Both the position numbers and the translations under genes were made by a program. From Escherichia marmotae (GTDB lineage: Bacteria > Pseudomonadota > Gammaproteobacteria > Enterobacterales > Enterobacteriaceae), in contig NZ_CP025979.1 in NCBI RefSeq assembly GCF_002900365.1, forward strand, positions 1,550,001-1,614,000: a DNA stretch of 64,000 bases. The letters run 5' to 3'. The notes under the pieces were generated by a model, which saw nothing but the letters and a program-made list of their open reading frames with translations, was not told the origin of the DNA and ran no database searches. Numbering within the stretch: the first letter of the stretch is position 1; each line of letters begins with the position of its first letter. This document shows positions 16,967 through 26,440 of the stretch, piece after piece.

Positions 16967-18838
16967 TTATCTACGCATGAATGCGTATTCTGATTGTGGT
17001 TGTGCGACGTAATGCCCCGGTCCGACGCATTGTAACGAGACGGTGGCAACCTCTTCGCCACGCAGATGAATATTGCTGGGAAGATCGTCCGACAACAGTA
17101 CGCGCTGTGGTCGCAGTCGGGACGGTTCCGCCACCGGAACTGCCGCCAGTAATTTACGCGTATAAGGGTGCTGCGGATTTTCAAATATCGCGCGCCGTGG
17201 GCCAATCTCAACGATTTGCCCGAGATACATCACCGCCACGCGATGACTGATCCGCTCCACGACTGCCATATCGTGGGAGATAAATAGATACGCGATACCG
17301 AAATCACGCTGAAGATCAAGCAACAGGTTGATAATTTGCCCGCGAATAGAAACATCCAGCGCCGACACGGCTTCATCGGCAATAATCACTTTCGGATTCA
17401 GCGCCAACGCACGGGCAATGCAGATGCGCTGACGCTGACCACCAGAAAACTCATGCGGGTAACGCCATGCGTGTTCAGGTAACAGGCCAACGCGCTCCAG
17501 CAACCACGCAACGCGTGCAGCAGCCTCTTTACCCTGCAATAAACCGTGTACGCGCAGCGGTTCGATAATCGAATCACCGATGGTCTGGCGAGGATCCAGC
17601 GAGGCGTAAGGATCCTGAAAAATAAACTGGATATTGCGGCGCAACGACTGAAGTTTACCGGGCGAGAGAGTATCGATTCGCTGACCGTTAAAGATAATTT
17701 CGCCGCTCTGCGATTCGACCAGACGCAACAGCGCCCGTCCGGTAGTGGATTTACCGCTGCCAGACTCGCCCACCAGCGACAGCGTTTCACCAGGCCTGAG
17801 ATCAAAACTGACTTTCTCAACGGCGTGCACTTCTCGCGTTACGCGATTCAACAACCCGCTACGCAAAGGGAAACGGGTAACCAGATTACGCACCTGTAAA
17901 ACAGGTTCGCCATCCACCACCGTTTTCTGTTCGACAGGACTTTCCTGTTTAGCCGGATGTTCAAGTGATATCAGCGGAAAACGACGGGGATAATCTTGCC
18001 CTTTCATCGCGCCGAGCTGCGGAACAGCAGCCAGCAGTGCACGGGTATAGGGGTGCTGCGGCGCATGAAATATCTGTTCGACGCTACCCGTTTCAACCGC
18101 CTCGCCCTGATACATCACCAGCACCCGATCGGCAATCTCTGCCACCACGCCCATATCGTGAGTGATAAAGATGACGCCCATCGACATCTCTTTTTGCAAT
18201 ACTTTGATTAATTGCAGGATCTGCGCCTGGATGGTGACATCCAGCGCGGTGGTCGGCTCATCGGCAATCAGCACCGCCGGGCGACATGACAGTGCCATTG
18301 CGATCATGACCCGCTGGCGCATCCCTCCGGAGAGTTGATGGGGATAACGTGAAAGAATGGTTTGAGCTTCCGGAATGCGAACCTGATCCAGCATCCGCTT
18401 CGCCTCCACCATCGCTTCTTCACGACTGGCGTTTTGATGCAAACGGATAGACTCAGCAATCTGCTCACCCACAGTAAATACCGGGTTTAGCGACGTCATC
18501 GGCTCCTGGAAAATCATCGCTATATCTGCGCCGCGTATATGCTGCATTTGCCCGGAGCTCTGCGTACTAAGCTCAATCACCTCATGGCTGCGCCGCCGCA
18601 ACAGCATTTTATCGCACTGTACCAAACCGCCCGCCTGTTCCAGCAGACGCATCAACGCCAGTGCTGTAACTGACTTGCCGGAACCGGATTCGCCAACAAT
18701 CGCCAGCGTCTCGCCGCGTTGCAGACTAAAAGAGAGGCCGCGAACCGCAGCCATTTTCTGCAGGTCTTGTATAAAGGCAATATTGAGGTTCTCAACCGCC
18801 AGCACATCACCGGCATCAAGCTCATCACTGTGTGGCAA
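16967..18838 (-). CDS. gsiA: glutathione import ATP-binding protein GsiA
   Basis: Double ABC ATPase of the glutathione importer, 623 residues. Two nucleotide-binding domains, each with Walker A GESGSGKS, signature LSGGMRQR or FSGGQRQR, and Walker B (LIADEPTTALD, IIADEAVSALD). The likely start is a TTG at 18838, 14 bp inside the iaaA 3' end, preceded by AAGGGG; this gives PHSDELDAGD and the K-12 length. An ATG 36 codons upstream would lie deep in iaaA and has no ribosome site. The overlap suggests translation coupled to iaaA. Confidence 0.94.
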   Translation of the reverse strand: MPHSDELDAGDVLAVENLNIAFIQDLQKMAAVRGLSFSLQRGETLAIVGESGSGKSVTALALMRLLEQAGGLVQCDKMLLRRRSHEVIELSTQSSGQMQHIRGADIAMIFQEPMTSLNPVFTVGEQIAESIRLHQNASREEAMVEAKRMLDQVRIPEAQTILSRYPHQLSGGMRQRVMIAMALSCRPAVLIADEPTTALDVTIQAQILQLIKVLQKEMSMGVIFITHDMGVVAEIADRVLVMYQGEAVETGSVEQIFHAPQHPYTRALLAAVPQLGAMKGQDYPRRFPLISLEHPAKQESPVEQKTVVDGEPVLQVRNLVTRFPLRSGLLNRVTREVHAVEKVSFDLRPGETLSLVGESGSGKSTTGRALLRLVESQSGEIIFNGQRIDTLSPGKLQSLRRNIQFIFQDPYASLDPRQTIGDSIIEPLRVHGLLQGKEAAARVAWLLERVGLLPEHAWRYPHEFSGGQRQRICIARALALNPKVIIADEAVSALDVSIRGQIINLLLDLQRDFGIAYLFISHDMAVVERISHRVAVMYLGQIVEIGPRRAIFENPQHPYTRKLLAAVPVAEPSRLRPQRVLLSDDLPSNIHLRGEEVATVSLQCVGPGHYVAQPQSEYAFMRR

Positions 18839-19790
18839 CGGTGTCCCCTTTTTCACGGTAGATACCGGTGGTTGGCGTATCGCCTGCATAGCCCCAGGCG
18901 CGATACATTCCTTCGGTGTTAAACGGTAACGCGACGTTACCTTCATGATCGATAGCGATTAAACCACCACTGCCATCAAGCGCAGGGAGTTTTTCCATCA
19001 CTACCCGCTCGCAGGCTTCCGCGAGACTTAAACCGCCGTAATCCATTAACGCAGCGATGTCATATGCCGCCAGCGTACGAATGAAGACTTCGCCCGTACC
19101 GGTACAAGAAACCGCCACGCTGGCGTTATTGGCGTAGCACCCGGCACCGACAAGCGGGCTGTCACCGACCCGACCGGGTAATTTGTTAGTCATTCCCCCC
19201 GTGGACGTGGCTGCCGCCAGGTTGCCGTATTGATCCAACGCCACAGCGCCCACAGTGCCCATTTTCTGTTTTTCATCCAGCGGTGCGTCGCTATGGTCGA
19301 GGATCATTTCCCCTTCCTCACGCGCCGCCATCAGTTGTTCATAACGCAAAGGCGTAGAAAAAATCTCCGGCAAGACGCGTTCCATGTCATGAGCAAAAGC
19401 AAAATTTTCCGCTCCTTCGCCAATCATCATCACATGTGGGCTTTGCTCCATCACCAGACGGGCAGCAAGAATCGGATTGCGCAGATGACTGACGCCCGCG
19501 ACCGCACCGGCTTTCAGGGTGTTACCATCCATCACACAGGCGTCCAGCTCATGAGTTTCATCACGGGTGAAGACAGCACCAATACCGGCGTTAAATAGTG
19601 GGCACTCTTCCAGCAAGCGCACAGCTTCTGTTACCACATCCAGCGCACTTTCGCCCGCTTCAAGCATTTTCTGCCCGGTTTCAACAATGGCAGACAGCGC
19701 CTCAATGTAGCGTAATTCCTGTTGCAGACTCATCTGCGCGCGGCTAATTGCGCCTGCGCCACCGTGAATTGCAATGACTGCTTTGCCCAT
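18825..19790 (-). CDS. iaaA: isoaspartyl peptidase / beta-aspartyl-peptidase IaaA
   Basis: Plant-type asparaginase (Ntn-hydrolase) of 321 residues that cleaves isoaspartyl dipeptides. The precursor self-cleaves before the catalytic Thr of the GTVGAVALD segment (about residue 179), giving alpha and beta subunits. GRVGDSPLVGAG and the GTGEVF substrate-binding loop are visible. First gene of iaaA-gsiABCD. Linkage with a glutathione importer suggests a role in peptide or glutathione breakdown. Divergent from moeA. Confidence 0.95.
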   Translation of the reverse strand: MGKAVIAIHGGAGAISRAQMSLQQELRYIEALSAIVETGQKMLEAGESALDVVTEAVRLLEECPLFNAGIGAVFTRDETHELDACVMDGNTLKAGAVAGVSHLRNPILAARLVMEQSPHVMMIGEGAENFAFAHDMERVLPEIFSTPLRYEQLMAAREEGEMILDHSDAPLDEKQKMGTVGAVALDQYGNLAAATSTGGMTNKLPGRVGDSPLVGAGCYANNASVAVSCTGTGEVFIRTLAAYDIAALMDYGGLSLAEACERVVMEKLPALDGSGGLIAIDHEGNVALPFNTEGMYRAWGYAGDTPTTGIYREKGDTVATQ

Positions 19791-19994
19791 AGTTTTCGTC
19801 CATTAAAGGGTGGCTCGCCACTTTTGCTATAAATATCAGAATTTTTATGAATTACTCATTCAATTTTTGAATATAGAAAGATGTATATGGCATGTAAAGG
19901 CAGGAACCCACGCTACGCCCGAGGTGGCATACAGTCCGGGGCGTTTTTCTGACATAATAAGCAAATTCGATTTTGCCTCCGCAGGAGTGTTTTC

Positions 19995-21230
19995 ATGGAA
20001 TTTACCACCGGTTTGATGCCGCTCGACACCGCGCTTAATGAGATGCTTTCTCGCGTTACCCCTCTGACTCCCCAGGAAACGCTGCCACTGGTACAGTGTT
20101 TTGGTCGCATTCTGGCAAGCGATGTCACTTCGCCGCTGGATGTCCCTGGGTTTGATAACTCCGCAATGGACGGCTACGCGGTTCGTTTAGCCGATGTCGC
20201 TTCCGGTCAACCACTGCCCGTCGCCGGTAAGTCGTTTGCGGGTCAGCCGTATCATGGCGAGTGGCCTGCTGGCACCTGTATTCGTATTATGACCGGCGCG
20301 CCGGTGCCGGAAGGCTGTGAAGCTGTGGTAATGCAGGAACAGACTGAACAAACGGACAATGGCGTACGTTTTACCGCTGAAGTAAGTCGCGGGCAAAATA
20401 TTCGTCGACGCGGTGAGGATATCTCCGCGGGAGCAGTTGTTTTCCCGACAGGTACTCGCCTGACTACCGCCGAACTGCCCGTGATTGCTTCGTTGGGGAT
20501 TGCCGAAGTTCCGGTGATTCGCAAAGTGCGTGTGGCGCTATTTTCCACGGGTGATGAGTTACAGTTACCCGGTCAGCCGCTGGGTGATGGTCAAATCTAC
20601 GATACCAACCGTCTCGCCGTGCACCTGATGCTGGAACAGTTAGGTTGCGAGGTAATTAACTTAGGGATTATCCGTGACGACCCGAACGCATTACGTGCGG
20701 CATTTATTGAAGCTGACAGTCAGGCGGATGTGGTGATCAGTTCCGGCGGCGTTTCGGTTGGTGAAGCGGATTACACCAAAAACATTCTCGAAGAGCTGGG
20801 CGAAATCGCATTCTGGAAACTGGCGATTAAACCAGGCAAACCGTTTGCGTTCGGCAAACTCTCTAATAGCTGGTTCTGTGGCCTGCCGGGCAACCCGGTT
20901 TCTGCGACGCTGACTTTCTATCAACTGGTACAACCGTTACTGGCAAAATTAAGCGGCAACACCGCCAGCGGCCTGCCAGCGCGTCAGCGCGTACGCACAG
21001 TATCTCGACTGAAGAAATCCCCCGGACGTCTTGATTTCCAGCGTGGCGTGCTACAACGCAACGCCAACGGCGAACTGGAAGTGTCGACCACCGGACATCA
21101 GGGTTCGCATATTTTTAGTTCTTTTAGTCTCGGTAACTGTTTTATCGTGCTGGAACGCGATCGCGGAAATGTAGAAGCGGGCGAATGGGTAGAAGTCGAG
21201 CCATTTAACGCGTTGTTCGGGGGCTTGTAA
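19995..21230 (+). CDS. moeA: molybdopterin molybdenumtransferase MoeA
   Basis: Inserts molybdate into adenylated molybdopterin to form the molybdenum cofactor. 411 residues. Family motifs: GFDNSAMDGYAV near residue 55; STGDEL and GQIYDTN near 185-205; SGGVSVGEADYTK near 245-257; KPGKPFAFG; GLPGNPVSA. The start has GCAGGAG upstream. Its stop and the moeB start share one base (TAATG), indicating coupled translation. Confidence 0.96.
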   Translation: MEFTTGLMPLDTALNEMLSRVTPLTPQETLPLVQCFGRILASDVTSPLDVPGFDNSAMDGYAVRLADVASGQPLPVAGKSFAGQPYHGEWPAGTCIRIMTGAPVPEGCEAVVMQEQTEQTDNGVRFTAEVSRGQNIRRRGEDISAGAVVFPTGTRLTTAELPVIASLGIAEVPVIRKVRVALFSTGDELQLPGQPLGDGQIYDTNRLAVHLMLEQLGCEVINLGIIRDDPNALRAAFIEADSQADVVISSGGVSVGEADYTKNILEELGEIAFWKLAIKPGKPFAFGKLSNSWFCGLPGNPVSATLTFYQLVQPLLAKLSGNTASGLPARQRVRTVSRLKKSPGRLDFQRGVLQRNANGELEVSTTGHQGSHIFSSFSLGNCFIVLERDRGNVEAGEWVEVEPFNALFGGL

Positions 21231-21979
21231 TGGCGGAACTCAGCGATCAGGAGATGCTGCGCTATAACCGGCAAATCATCCTGCGTGGTTTTGATTTTGA
21301 CGGTCAGGAAGCGCTGAAAGATTCTCGCGTGTTGGTCGTTGGCCTGGGCGGGCTGGGGTGTGCAGCATCGCAATATCTGGCAAGTGCGGGCATCGGCAAC
21401 CTGACGTTGCTCGACTTTGACACCGTTTCGCTCTCGAATCTGCAACGTCAGACACTACACAGTGATGCCACGGTCGGGCAACCGAAGGTTGAATCCGCCC
21501 GTGACGCACTGGCGCGAATCAATCCTCACATCGCGATTACACCGGTGAATGCGCTGCTTGACGACGCTGAACTTGCTGCGTTGATTGCAAAACACAATCT
21601 GGTGCTCGACTGTACAGATAATGTCACGGTGCGTAATCAACTTAACGCGGGCTGTTTTGCCGCAAAGGTGCCGCTGGTTTCTGGCGCGGCGATTCGTATG
21701 GAAGGTCAAATCACCGTCTTTACCTGGCAGGATGGTGAACCGTGCTACCGTTGCCTGAGTCGTCTGTTTGGCGAAAACGCGTTAACCTGCGTGGAAGCAG
21801 GCGTAATGGCTCCGTTGATCGGCGTAATTGGTTCGTTGCAGGCAATGGAAGCGATCAAACTGCTGGCAGGTTATGGCAAACCTGCCAATGGGAAAATCGT
21901 GATGTACGATGCGATGACCTGTCAGTTTCGCGAAATGAAGCTGATGCGCAATCCTGGATGTGAGGTGTGCGGACAGTAA
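21230..21979 (+). CDS. moeB: molybdopterin-synthase adenylyltransferase MoeB
   Basis: E1-like enzyme that adenylates the C-terminus of MoaD so that sulfur can be loaded for molybdopterin synthesis. 249 residues. Nucleotide-binding glycine motif GLGGLGCAASQYL near residue 40, DFDTVSLSNLQRQ near 62-74 and the DCTDNVTVRNQLN segment near residue 130. Zinc cysteines appear as CYRCL and a C-terminal CEVCG pair. Second gene of moeAB. Confidence 0.96.
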   Translation: MAELSDQEMLRYNRQIILRGFDFDGQEALKDSRVLVVGLGGLGCAASQYLASAGIGNLTLLDFDTVSLSNLQRQTLHSDATVGQPKVESARDALARINPHIAITPVNALLDDAELAALIAKHNLVLDCTDNVTVRNQLNAGCFAAKVPLVSGAAIRMEGQITVFTWQDGEPCYRCLSRLFGENALTCVEAGVMAPLIGVIGSLQAMEAIKLLAGYGKPANGKIVMYDAMTCQFREMKLMRNPGCEVCGQ

Positions 21980-21984
21980 TTGTC

Positions 21985-22120
21985 GCCTGTAGTCCTGATA
22001 AGACGCGGCAGGCATCGCATGGGCATTTGCTCCAGACGCCAGATGCGGCGCGAACGCCTTATCTGGCCTACGGTTCGGGCGCAGATTTCCAGGCCTGATA
22101 AGACGCGGCAAGCATCGGTG
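21985..22120. repeat. REP/BIME repeat cluster between moeB and fsaA
   Basis: Alternating REP units (CCTGATAAGACGCGGCA, twice, and an inverted GCCAGATGCGGCGCGAACGC copy) between two convergent genes. The sequence and placement are typical of enterobacterial BIMEs. Confidence 0.85.
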
Positions 22121-22166
22121 CACTCCGCCACGTCATAATCAATTTTTGAGGATGGTGAACGTCCTG

Positions 22167-22829
22167 TTAAATCGACGTCCGGCCAAACGCCCCCTGCCAG
22201 TCCTGCTCAAACTTCGCCACGGCGGCATCGACCGCCGGATAGCTAATCATCTGCTGCGCAACATCCAGCGGCAGCGTGATTGACTCACATCCTGCCAGTA
22301 AGCAGTCCAGCGCCTGACGCGGGGTTTTGAAACTCGCCGCCAGCACTTTCGCCTGTGGTGCATGCATTTTCAGCAACTGATGCAAATCGGTCACGGTCTG
22401 AATACCACTTCCGCCCTGGGCATCAATACGATTCACGTAAGGCGCAACATATTCCGCACCCGCCAGCGCTGACAGCAGACCTTGCGCCGCGCCATACACC
22501 GCCGTGCCCAACGTTGGGATCCCTTCCGCCTTTAACATCTTGATGGCTGCCAGCCCCTCGGCGGTCACCGGTACTTTAACCACGATATCCGCAATAATAG
22601 AACGCAGTTTGCGTGCATCGTTCAACATGCCTTCAGCGGTGGTAGCCATTACCTGGGCAAACAAACGCCCCTGCCCCCCCATCGCTTCGTGAAGTTCCGG
22701 AAGCACAACCTCCAGCGGCTTTTTGCCTGCAGCGATAATGCTTGGGTTAGTGGTCACACCCGCCAGCGGGAAAACACGCGCCAGCGCCTTCACTGCAGCA
22801 ACGTCTGAAGTATCCAGATACAGTTCCAT
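22167..22829 (-). CDS. fsaA: fructose-6-phosphate aldolase FsaA
   Basis: Class I aldolase of the transaldolase family, 220 residues. It cleaves fructose 6-phosphate-type substrates and accepts hydroxyacetone or dihydroxyacetone as donor. The Schiff-base lysine is in IVVKVPVT (about residue 85). The start at MELYLDTSD (22829) has GAGGA upstream; an in-frame ATG 12 bp earlier is less likely. Divergent from ybiY across a short spacer, so it may share control with ybiYW. Its small decameric type differs from true transaldolase. Confidence 0.95.
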   Translation of the reverse strand: MELYLDTSDVAAVKALARVFPLAGVTTNPSIIAAGKKPLEVVLPELHEAMGGQGRLFAQVMATTAEGMLNDARKLRSIIADIVVKVPVTAEGLAAIKMLKAEGIPTLGTAVYGAAQGLLSALAGAEYVAPYVNRIDAQGGSGIQTVTDLHQLLKMHAPQAKVLAASFKTPRQALDCLLAGCESITLPLDVAQQMISYPAVDAAVAKFEQDWQGAFGRTSI

Positions 22830-22909
22830 AGCCATCCTCAAATGTACTTTTGTATGAAATCAGACTATCACGAAAAAACCCTCTGAACAGTTGATGTACA
22901 TCAATTTAA

Positions 22910-22923
22910 CTTTCATTCGAAAG
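22910..22923. promoter_or_regulatory. palindromic operator candidate, copy 1 (ybiY/fsaA)
   Basis: CTTTC-ATTC-GAAAG, perfect 5-bp arms. The same 14-mer recurs with one mismatch before ybiV (26358) and in reverse orientation before ybiU (27380). It lies in the divergent fsaA-ybiY spacer, 35-48 bp before the preferred ybiY start. Confidence 0.65.
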
Positions 22924-22930
22924 CTATTTA

Positions 22931-23857
22931 ATGTTTGAACGAAACAGAGAGGCATCTATGATCTTCAATATTCAACGCTACTCGACCCACGACGGTCCCG
23001 GTATCCGCACCGTAGTTTTTCTTAAAGGCTGCTCATTGGGCTGCCGCTGGTGTCAGAACCCGGAAAGCCGCGCCCGCACGCAGGATCTGCTGTATGACGC
23101 ACGTCTGTGCCTAGAAGGCTGCGAGCTGTGCGCTAAGGCGGCCCCGGAAGTGATTGAACGAGCGCTGAATGGTTTACTTATCCATCGTGAAAAGTTAACG
23201 CCTGAGCATCTGAGCGCGCTGACCGACTGCTGCCCAACTCAGGCACTGACCGTATGCGGTGAAACAAAAAACGTAGAGGAGATCATGGCGACCGTCCTGC
23301 GCGACAAACCGTTTTACGATCGCAGCGGCGGCGGTTTAACGCTTTCTGGCGGGGAGCCGTTTATGCAGCCGGAAATGGCGGCGGCGTTACTGCAAGCCAG
23401 CCACGAAGCCGGTATTCATACCGCAGTGGAAACCTGTCTGCATGTGCCGTGGAAATATATCGCGCCTTCCCTGCCTTATATCGATCTGTTTCTTGCCGAT
23501 TTAAAACACGTTGCCGACGCGCCGTTTAAACAATGGACCGACGGTAACGCCGCCAGAGTGTTGGATAACCTGAAAAAACTTGCGGCGGCGGGGAAAAAAA
23601 TCATCATCCGCGTACCGCTGATTCAGGGCTTTAATGCCGATGAAACCGCAGTGAAAGCCATTACCGATTTTGCCGCCGATGAACTACAGGTTGGTGAAAT
23701 TCATTTCCTGCCCTACCACATGCTGGGCATCAACAAATATCACTTACTTAATCTGCCCTATGACGCCCCGGAAAAACCGCTTGATGCGCCAGAACTGCTC
23801 GACTTTGCCCAGCAGTATGCCTGCCAGAAAGGGTTAACCGCGACCTTACGAGGATAA
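22931..23857 (+). CDS. ybiY: glycyl radical enzyme activase YbiY
   Basis: Radical-SAM activating enzyme that installs the glycyl radical on its partner YbiW. The cluster motif is CSLGCRWC near residues 36-43. A ferredoxin-like insert with extra cysteines (CLEGCELC and CCP) follows, a feature of the activases of eliminase-type glycyl radical enzymes and absent from PflA. The longest frame (308 residues, the length I recall for K-12) starts at 22931. An ATG at 22958 (MIFNIQRYST) has the better ribosome site (GAGAGG) and gives 299 residues. ybiW begins 5 bp after its stop. Confidence 0.93.
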   Translation: MFERNREASMIFNIQRYSTHDGPGIRTVVFLKGCSLGCRWCQNPESRARTQDLLYDARLCLEGCELCAKAAPEVIERALNGLLIHREKLTPEHLSALTDCCPTQALTVCGETKNVEEIMATVLRDKPFYDRSGGGLTLSGGEPFMQPEMAAALLQASHEAGIHTAVETCLHVPWKYIAPSLPYIDLFLADLKHVADAPFKQWTDGNAARVLDNLKKLAAAGKKIIIRVPLIQGFNADETAVKAITDFAADELQVGEIHFLPYHMLGINKYHLLNLPYDAPEKPLDAPELLDFAQQYACQKGLTATLRG

Positions 23858-23862
23858 CAATC

Positions 23863-26295
23863 ATGACAACACTGAAACTGGATACGCTCAGCGACCGCAT
23901 TAAAGCGCACAAAAATGCGCTGGTACATATTGTGAAACCACCGGTTTGTACCGAGCGCGCACAGCACTATACCGAGATGTATCAACAACATCTCGATAAG
24001 CCAATCCCGGTTCGTCGCGCGCTGGCGCTGGCGCATCACCTGGCTAATCGCACCATCTGGATCAAACACGATGAGTTGATCATCGGCAACCAGGCAAGCG
24101 AAGTCCGCGCCGCGCCGATCTTCCCGGAATATACCGTGTCGTGGATCGAAAAAGAGATTGATGATCTGGCGGATCGTCCCGGCGCTGGTTTTGCGGTGAG
24201 CGAAGAGAACAAACGTGTTCTACATGAAGTCTGCCCGTGGTGGCGCGGTCAAACCGTACAGGATCGCTGCTATGGCATGTTTACCGATGAGCAAAAAGGC
24301 CTGCTGGCAACCGGCATCATTAAAGCGGAAGGCAATATGACCTCCGGCGATGCGCACCTGGCGGTCAATTTCCCGCTGCTGCTGGAAAAAGGGCTTGATG
24401 GTCTGCGCGAAAAAGTGGCGGAGCGCCGCTCGCGTATTAACCTGACGGTACTGGAAGATTTGCACGGCGAGCAATTCCTGAAAGCCATTGATATCGTGCT
24501 GGTGGCAGTCAGTGAACACATTGAACGTTTCGCCGCCCTGGCGCGTGAAATGGCAGCCACCGAAACCCGCGAAAGCCGTCGCGATGAACTGCTGGCAATG
24601 GCCGAAAACTGCGATCTCATCGCCCACCAGCCACCGCAGACTTTCTGGCAAGCGCTGCAATTATGCTATTTCATCCAGTTGATTTTGCAGATCGAATCCA
24701 ACGGTCACTCGGTATCGTTTGGTCGTATGGATCAGTATCTCTATCCGTACTATCGTCGCGACGTTGAACTCAACCAGACGCTGGATCGTGAACACGCCAT
24801 TGAGATGCTGCATAGCTGCTGGCTGAAGTTGCTGGAAGTGAACAAAATCCGCTCCGGTTCGCACTCCAAAGCCTCTGCCGGTAGCCCGCTGTATCAGAAC
24901 GTCACCATCGGTGGGCAAAACCTGGTTGATGGTCAGCCGATGGATGCGGTGAATCCGCTCTCCTACGCAATCCTCGAATCCTGTGGTCGCCTGCGTTCAA
25001 CTCAGCCTAACCTCAGCGTGCGTTACCACGCGGGAATGAGTAACGATTTCCTCGATGCCTGCGTGCAAGTGATCCGCTGTGGCTTCGGGATGCCGGCATT
25101 TAACAACGATGAAATCGTGATCCCGGAATTTATTAAACTCGGTATTGAACCGAAGGACGCTTACGATTACGCGGCAATTGGCTGTATCGAAACTGCCGTC
25201 GGCGGCAAATGGGGCTATCGCTGCACCGGCATGAGCTTTATCAACTTCGCCCGCGTAATGCTGGCGGCGCTGGAAGGTGGTCGTGATGCCACCAGCGGCA
25301 AAGTGTTCCTGCCACAAGAAAAAGCGTTGTCAGCGGGTAACTTCAACAACTTCGATGAAGTCATGGACGCGTGGGATACACAAATCCGTTACTACACGCG
25401 CAAATCGATCGAAATCGAATATGTCGTCGACACCATGCTGGAAGAGAACGTACACGATATTCTCTGCTCGGCGCTGGTGGATGACTGCATTGAGCGAGCG
25501 AAAAGTATTAAGCAAGGCGGCGCGAAATATGACTGGGTTTCTGGCTTACAGGTCGGTATTGCCAACCTGGGTAACAGCCTGGCCGCTGTGAAAAAACTGG
25601 TGTTTGAACAAGGCGCGATTGGTCAGCAACAGCTTGCTGCCGCGCTGGCGGATGACTTTGAAGGGCTGACTCACGAGCAACTGCGTCAGCGTCTGATTAA
25701 TGGCGCGCCGAAGTACGGCAACGACGATGATACCGTCGATACACTGCTGGCTCGCGCTTATCAGACCTATATCGATGAACTGAAGCAGTACCATAATCCG
25801 CGCTACGGTCGTGGCCCGGTTGGCGGTAACTATTACGCAGGTACGTCGTCTATCTCCGCGAACGTACCGTTTGGTGCACAGACGATGGCGACACCGGATG
25901 GGCGTAAAGCACATACGCCTCTGGCGGAAGGTGCAAGCCCGGCCTCCGGCACCGACCACCTCGGCCCAACGGCGGTGATTGGTTCGGTAGGTAAACTGCC
26001 TACGGCGTCGATTCTCGGTGGTGTACTGCTCAACCAGAAACTGAATCCGGCGACACTGGAGAATGAGTCCGACAAGCAGAAGCTGATGGTTCTGCTGCGT
26101 ACCTTCTTCGAAGTGCATAAAGGCTGGCATATTCAGTACAACATCGTTTCCCGCGAAACACTGCTGGAAGCAAAAAAACATCCTGATCAGTATCGCGATC
26201 TGGTGGTACGTGTAGCAGGCTATTCCGCCTTCTTCACCGCGCTCTCTCCTGACGCTCAGGACGATATCATCGCCCGTACCGAACATATGCTGTAG
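23863..26295 (+). CDS. ybiW: glycyl radical enzyme YbiW (probable sugar-phosphate lyase)
   Basis: 810-residue glycyl radical enzyme. The active-site loop is GCIET (Cys441, Glu443) and the radical glycine is Gly786 in RVAGYSAFF. True pyruvate formate-lyase has two adjacent cysteines; the single Cys followed by x-Glu places YbiW with the dehydratase/eliminase branch (glycerol dehydratase, CutC). I recall a report assigning it 1,5-anhydroglucitol-6-phosphate lyase activity, with the 1-deoxy-fructose-6-phosphate product split by an FsaA-type aldolase. The adjacent fsaA fits, but I cannot verify that here. Oxygen-sensitive, hence anaerobic. Annotations as formate acetyltransferase are probably wrong. 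Confidence 0.9.
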   Translation: MTTLKLDTLSDRIKAHKNALVHIVKPPVCTERAQHYTEMYQQHLDKPIPVRRALALAHHLANRTIWIKHDELIIGNQASEVRAAPIFPEYTVSWIEKEIDDLADRPGAGFAVSEENKRVLHEVCPWWRGQTVQDRCYGMFTDEQKGLLATGIIKAEGNMTSGDAHLAVNFPLLLEKGLDGLREKVAERRSRINLTVLEDLHGEQFLKAIDIVLVAVSEHIERFAALAREMAATETRESRRDELLAMAENCDLIAHQPPQTFWQALQLCYFIQLILQIESNGHSVSFGRMDQYLYPYYRRDVELNQTLDREHAIEMLHSCWLKLLEVNKIRSGSHSKASAGSPLYQNVTIGGQNLVDGQPMDAVNPLSYAILESCGRLRSTQPNLSVRYHAGMSNDFLDACVQVIRCGFGMPAFNNDEIVIPEFIKLGIEPKDAYDYAAIGCIETAVGGKWGYRCTGMSFINFARVMLAALEGGRDATSGKVFLPQEKALSAGNFNNFDEVMDAWDTQIRYYTRKSIEIEYVVDTMLEENVHDILCSALVDDCIERAKSIKQGGAKYDWVSGLQVGIANLGNSLAAVKKLVFEQGAIGQQQLAAALADDFEGLTHEQLRQRLINGAPKYGNDDDTVDTLLARAYQTYIDELKQYHNPRYGRGPVGGNYYAGTSSISANVPFGAQTMATPDGRKAHTPLAEGASPASGTDHLGPTAVIGSVGKLPTASILGGVLLNQKLNPATLENESDKQKLMVLLRTFFEVHKGWHIQYNIVSRETLLEAKKHPDQYRDLVVRVAGYSAFFTALSPDAQDDIIARTEHML

Positions 26296-26303
26296 TCCTC
26301 TCC

Positions 26304-26327
26304 GCCCGGTAGCCGTCGTTACCGGGC
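26304..26327 (+). terminator. hairpin after ybiW
   Basis: GCCCGGTA / TACCGGGC 8-bp stem with an 8-nt loop, 9 bp after the ybiW stop. No long T-run. Confidence 0.6.
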
Positions 26328-26357
26328 TAAATCATTCACATAATCAATTCTCCCTTA

Positions 26358-26371
26358 CTTTCATTCGAAAT
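26358..26371. promoter_or_regulatory. palindromic operator candidate, copy 2 (ybiV)
   Basis: CTTTC-ATTC-GAAAT, one mismatch to copy 1. It abuts a -10-like TATAAT at 26371-26376, so a bound protein would cover the promoter. Confidence 0.6.
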
Positions 26372-26440
26372 ATAATTTGTGCTCCACGTCACATTGTTAT
26401 TACACTGTTACGGTTTCATTTTTGAGCCAGGAGCACACAT

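Noticed and set aside
15410..17211. Extended gsiB beginning 88 codons upstream of the ATG
   Set aside because: Would overlap gsiA and bury a clear signal peptide; the ATG at 16947 has a good ribosome site.
25546..26286. 246-codon open frame on the minus strand inside ybiW
   Set aside because: Antisense shadow of a clearly coding gene; no ribosome site and a Cys/Arg/His-rich, unfamiliar product.
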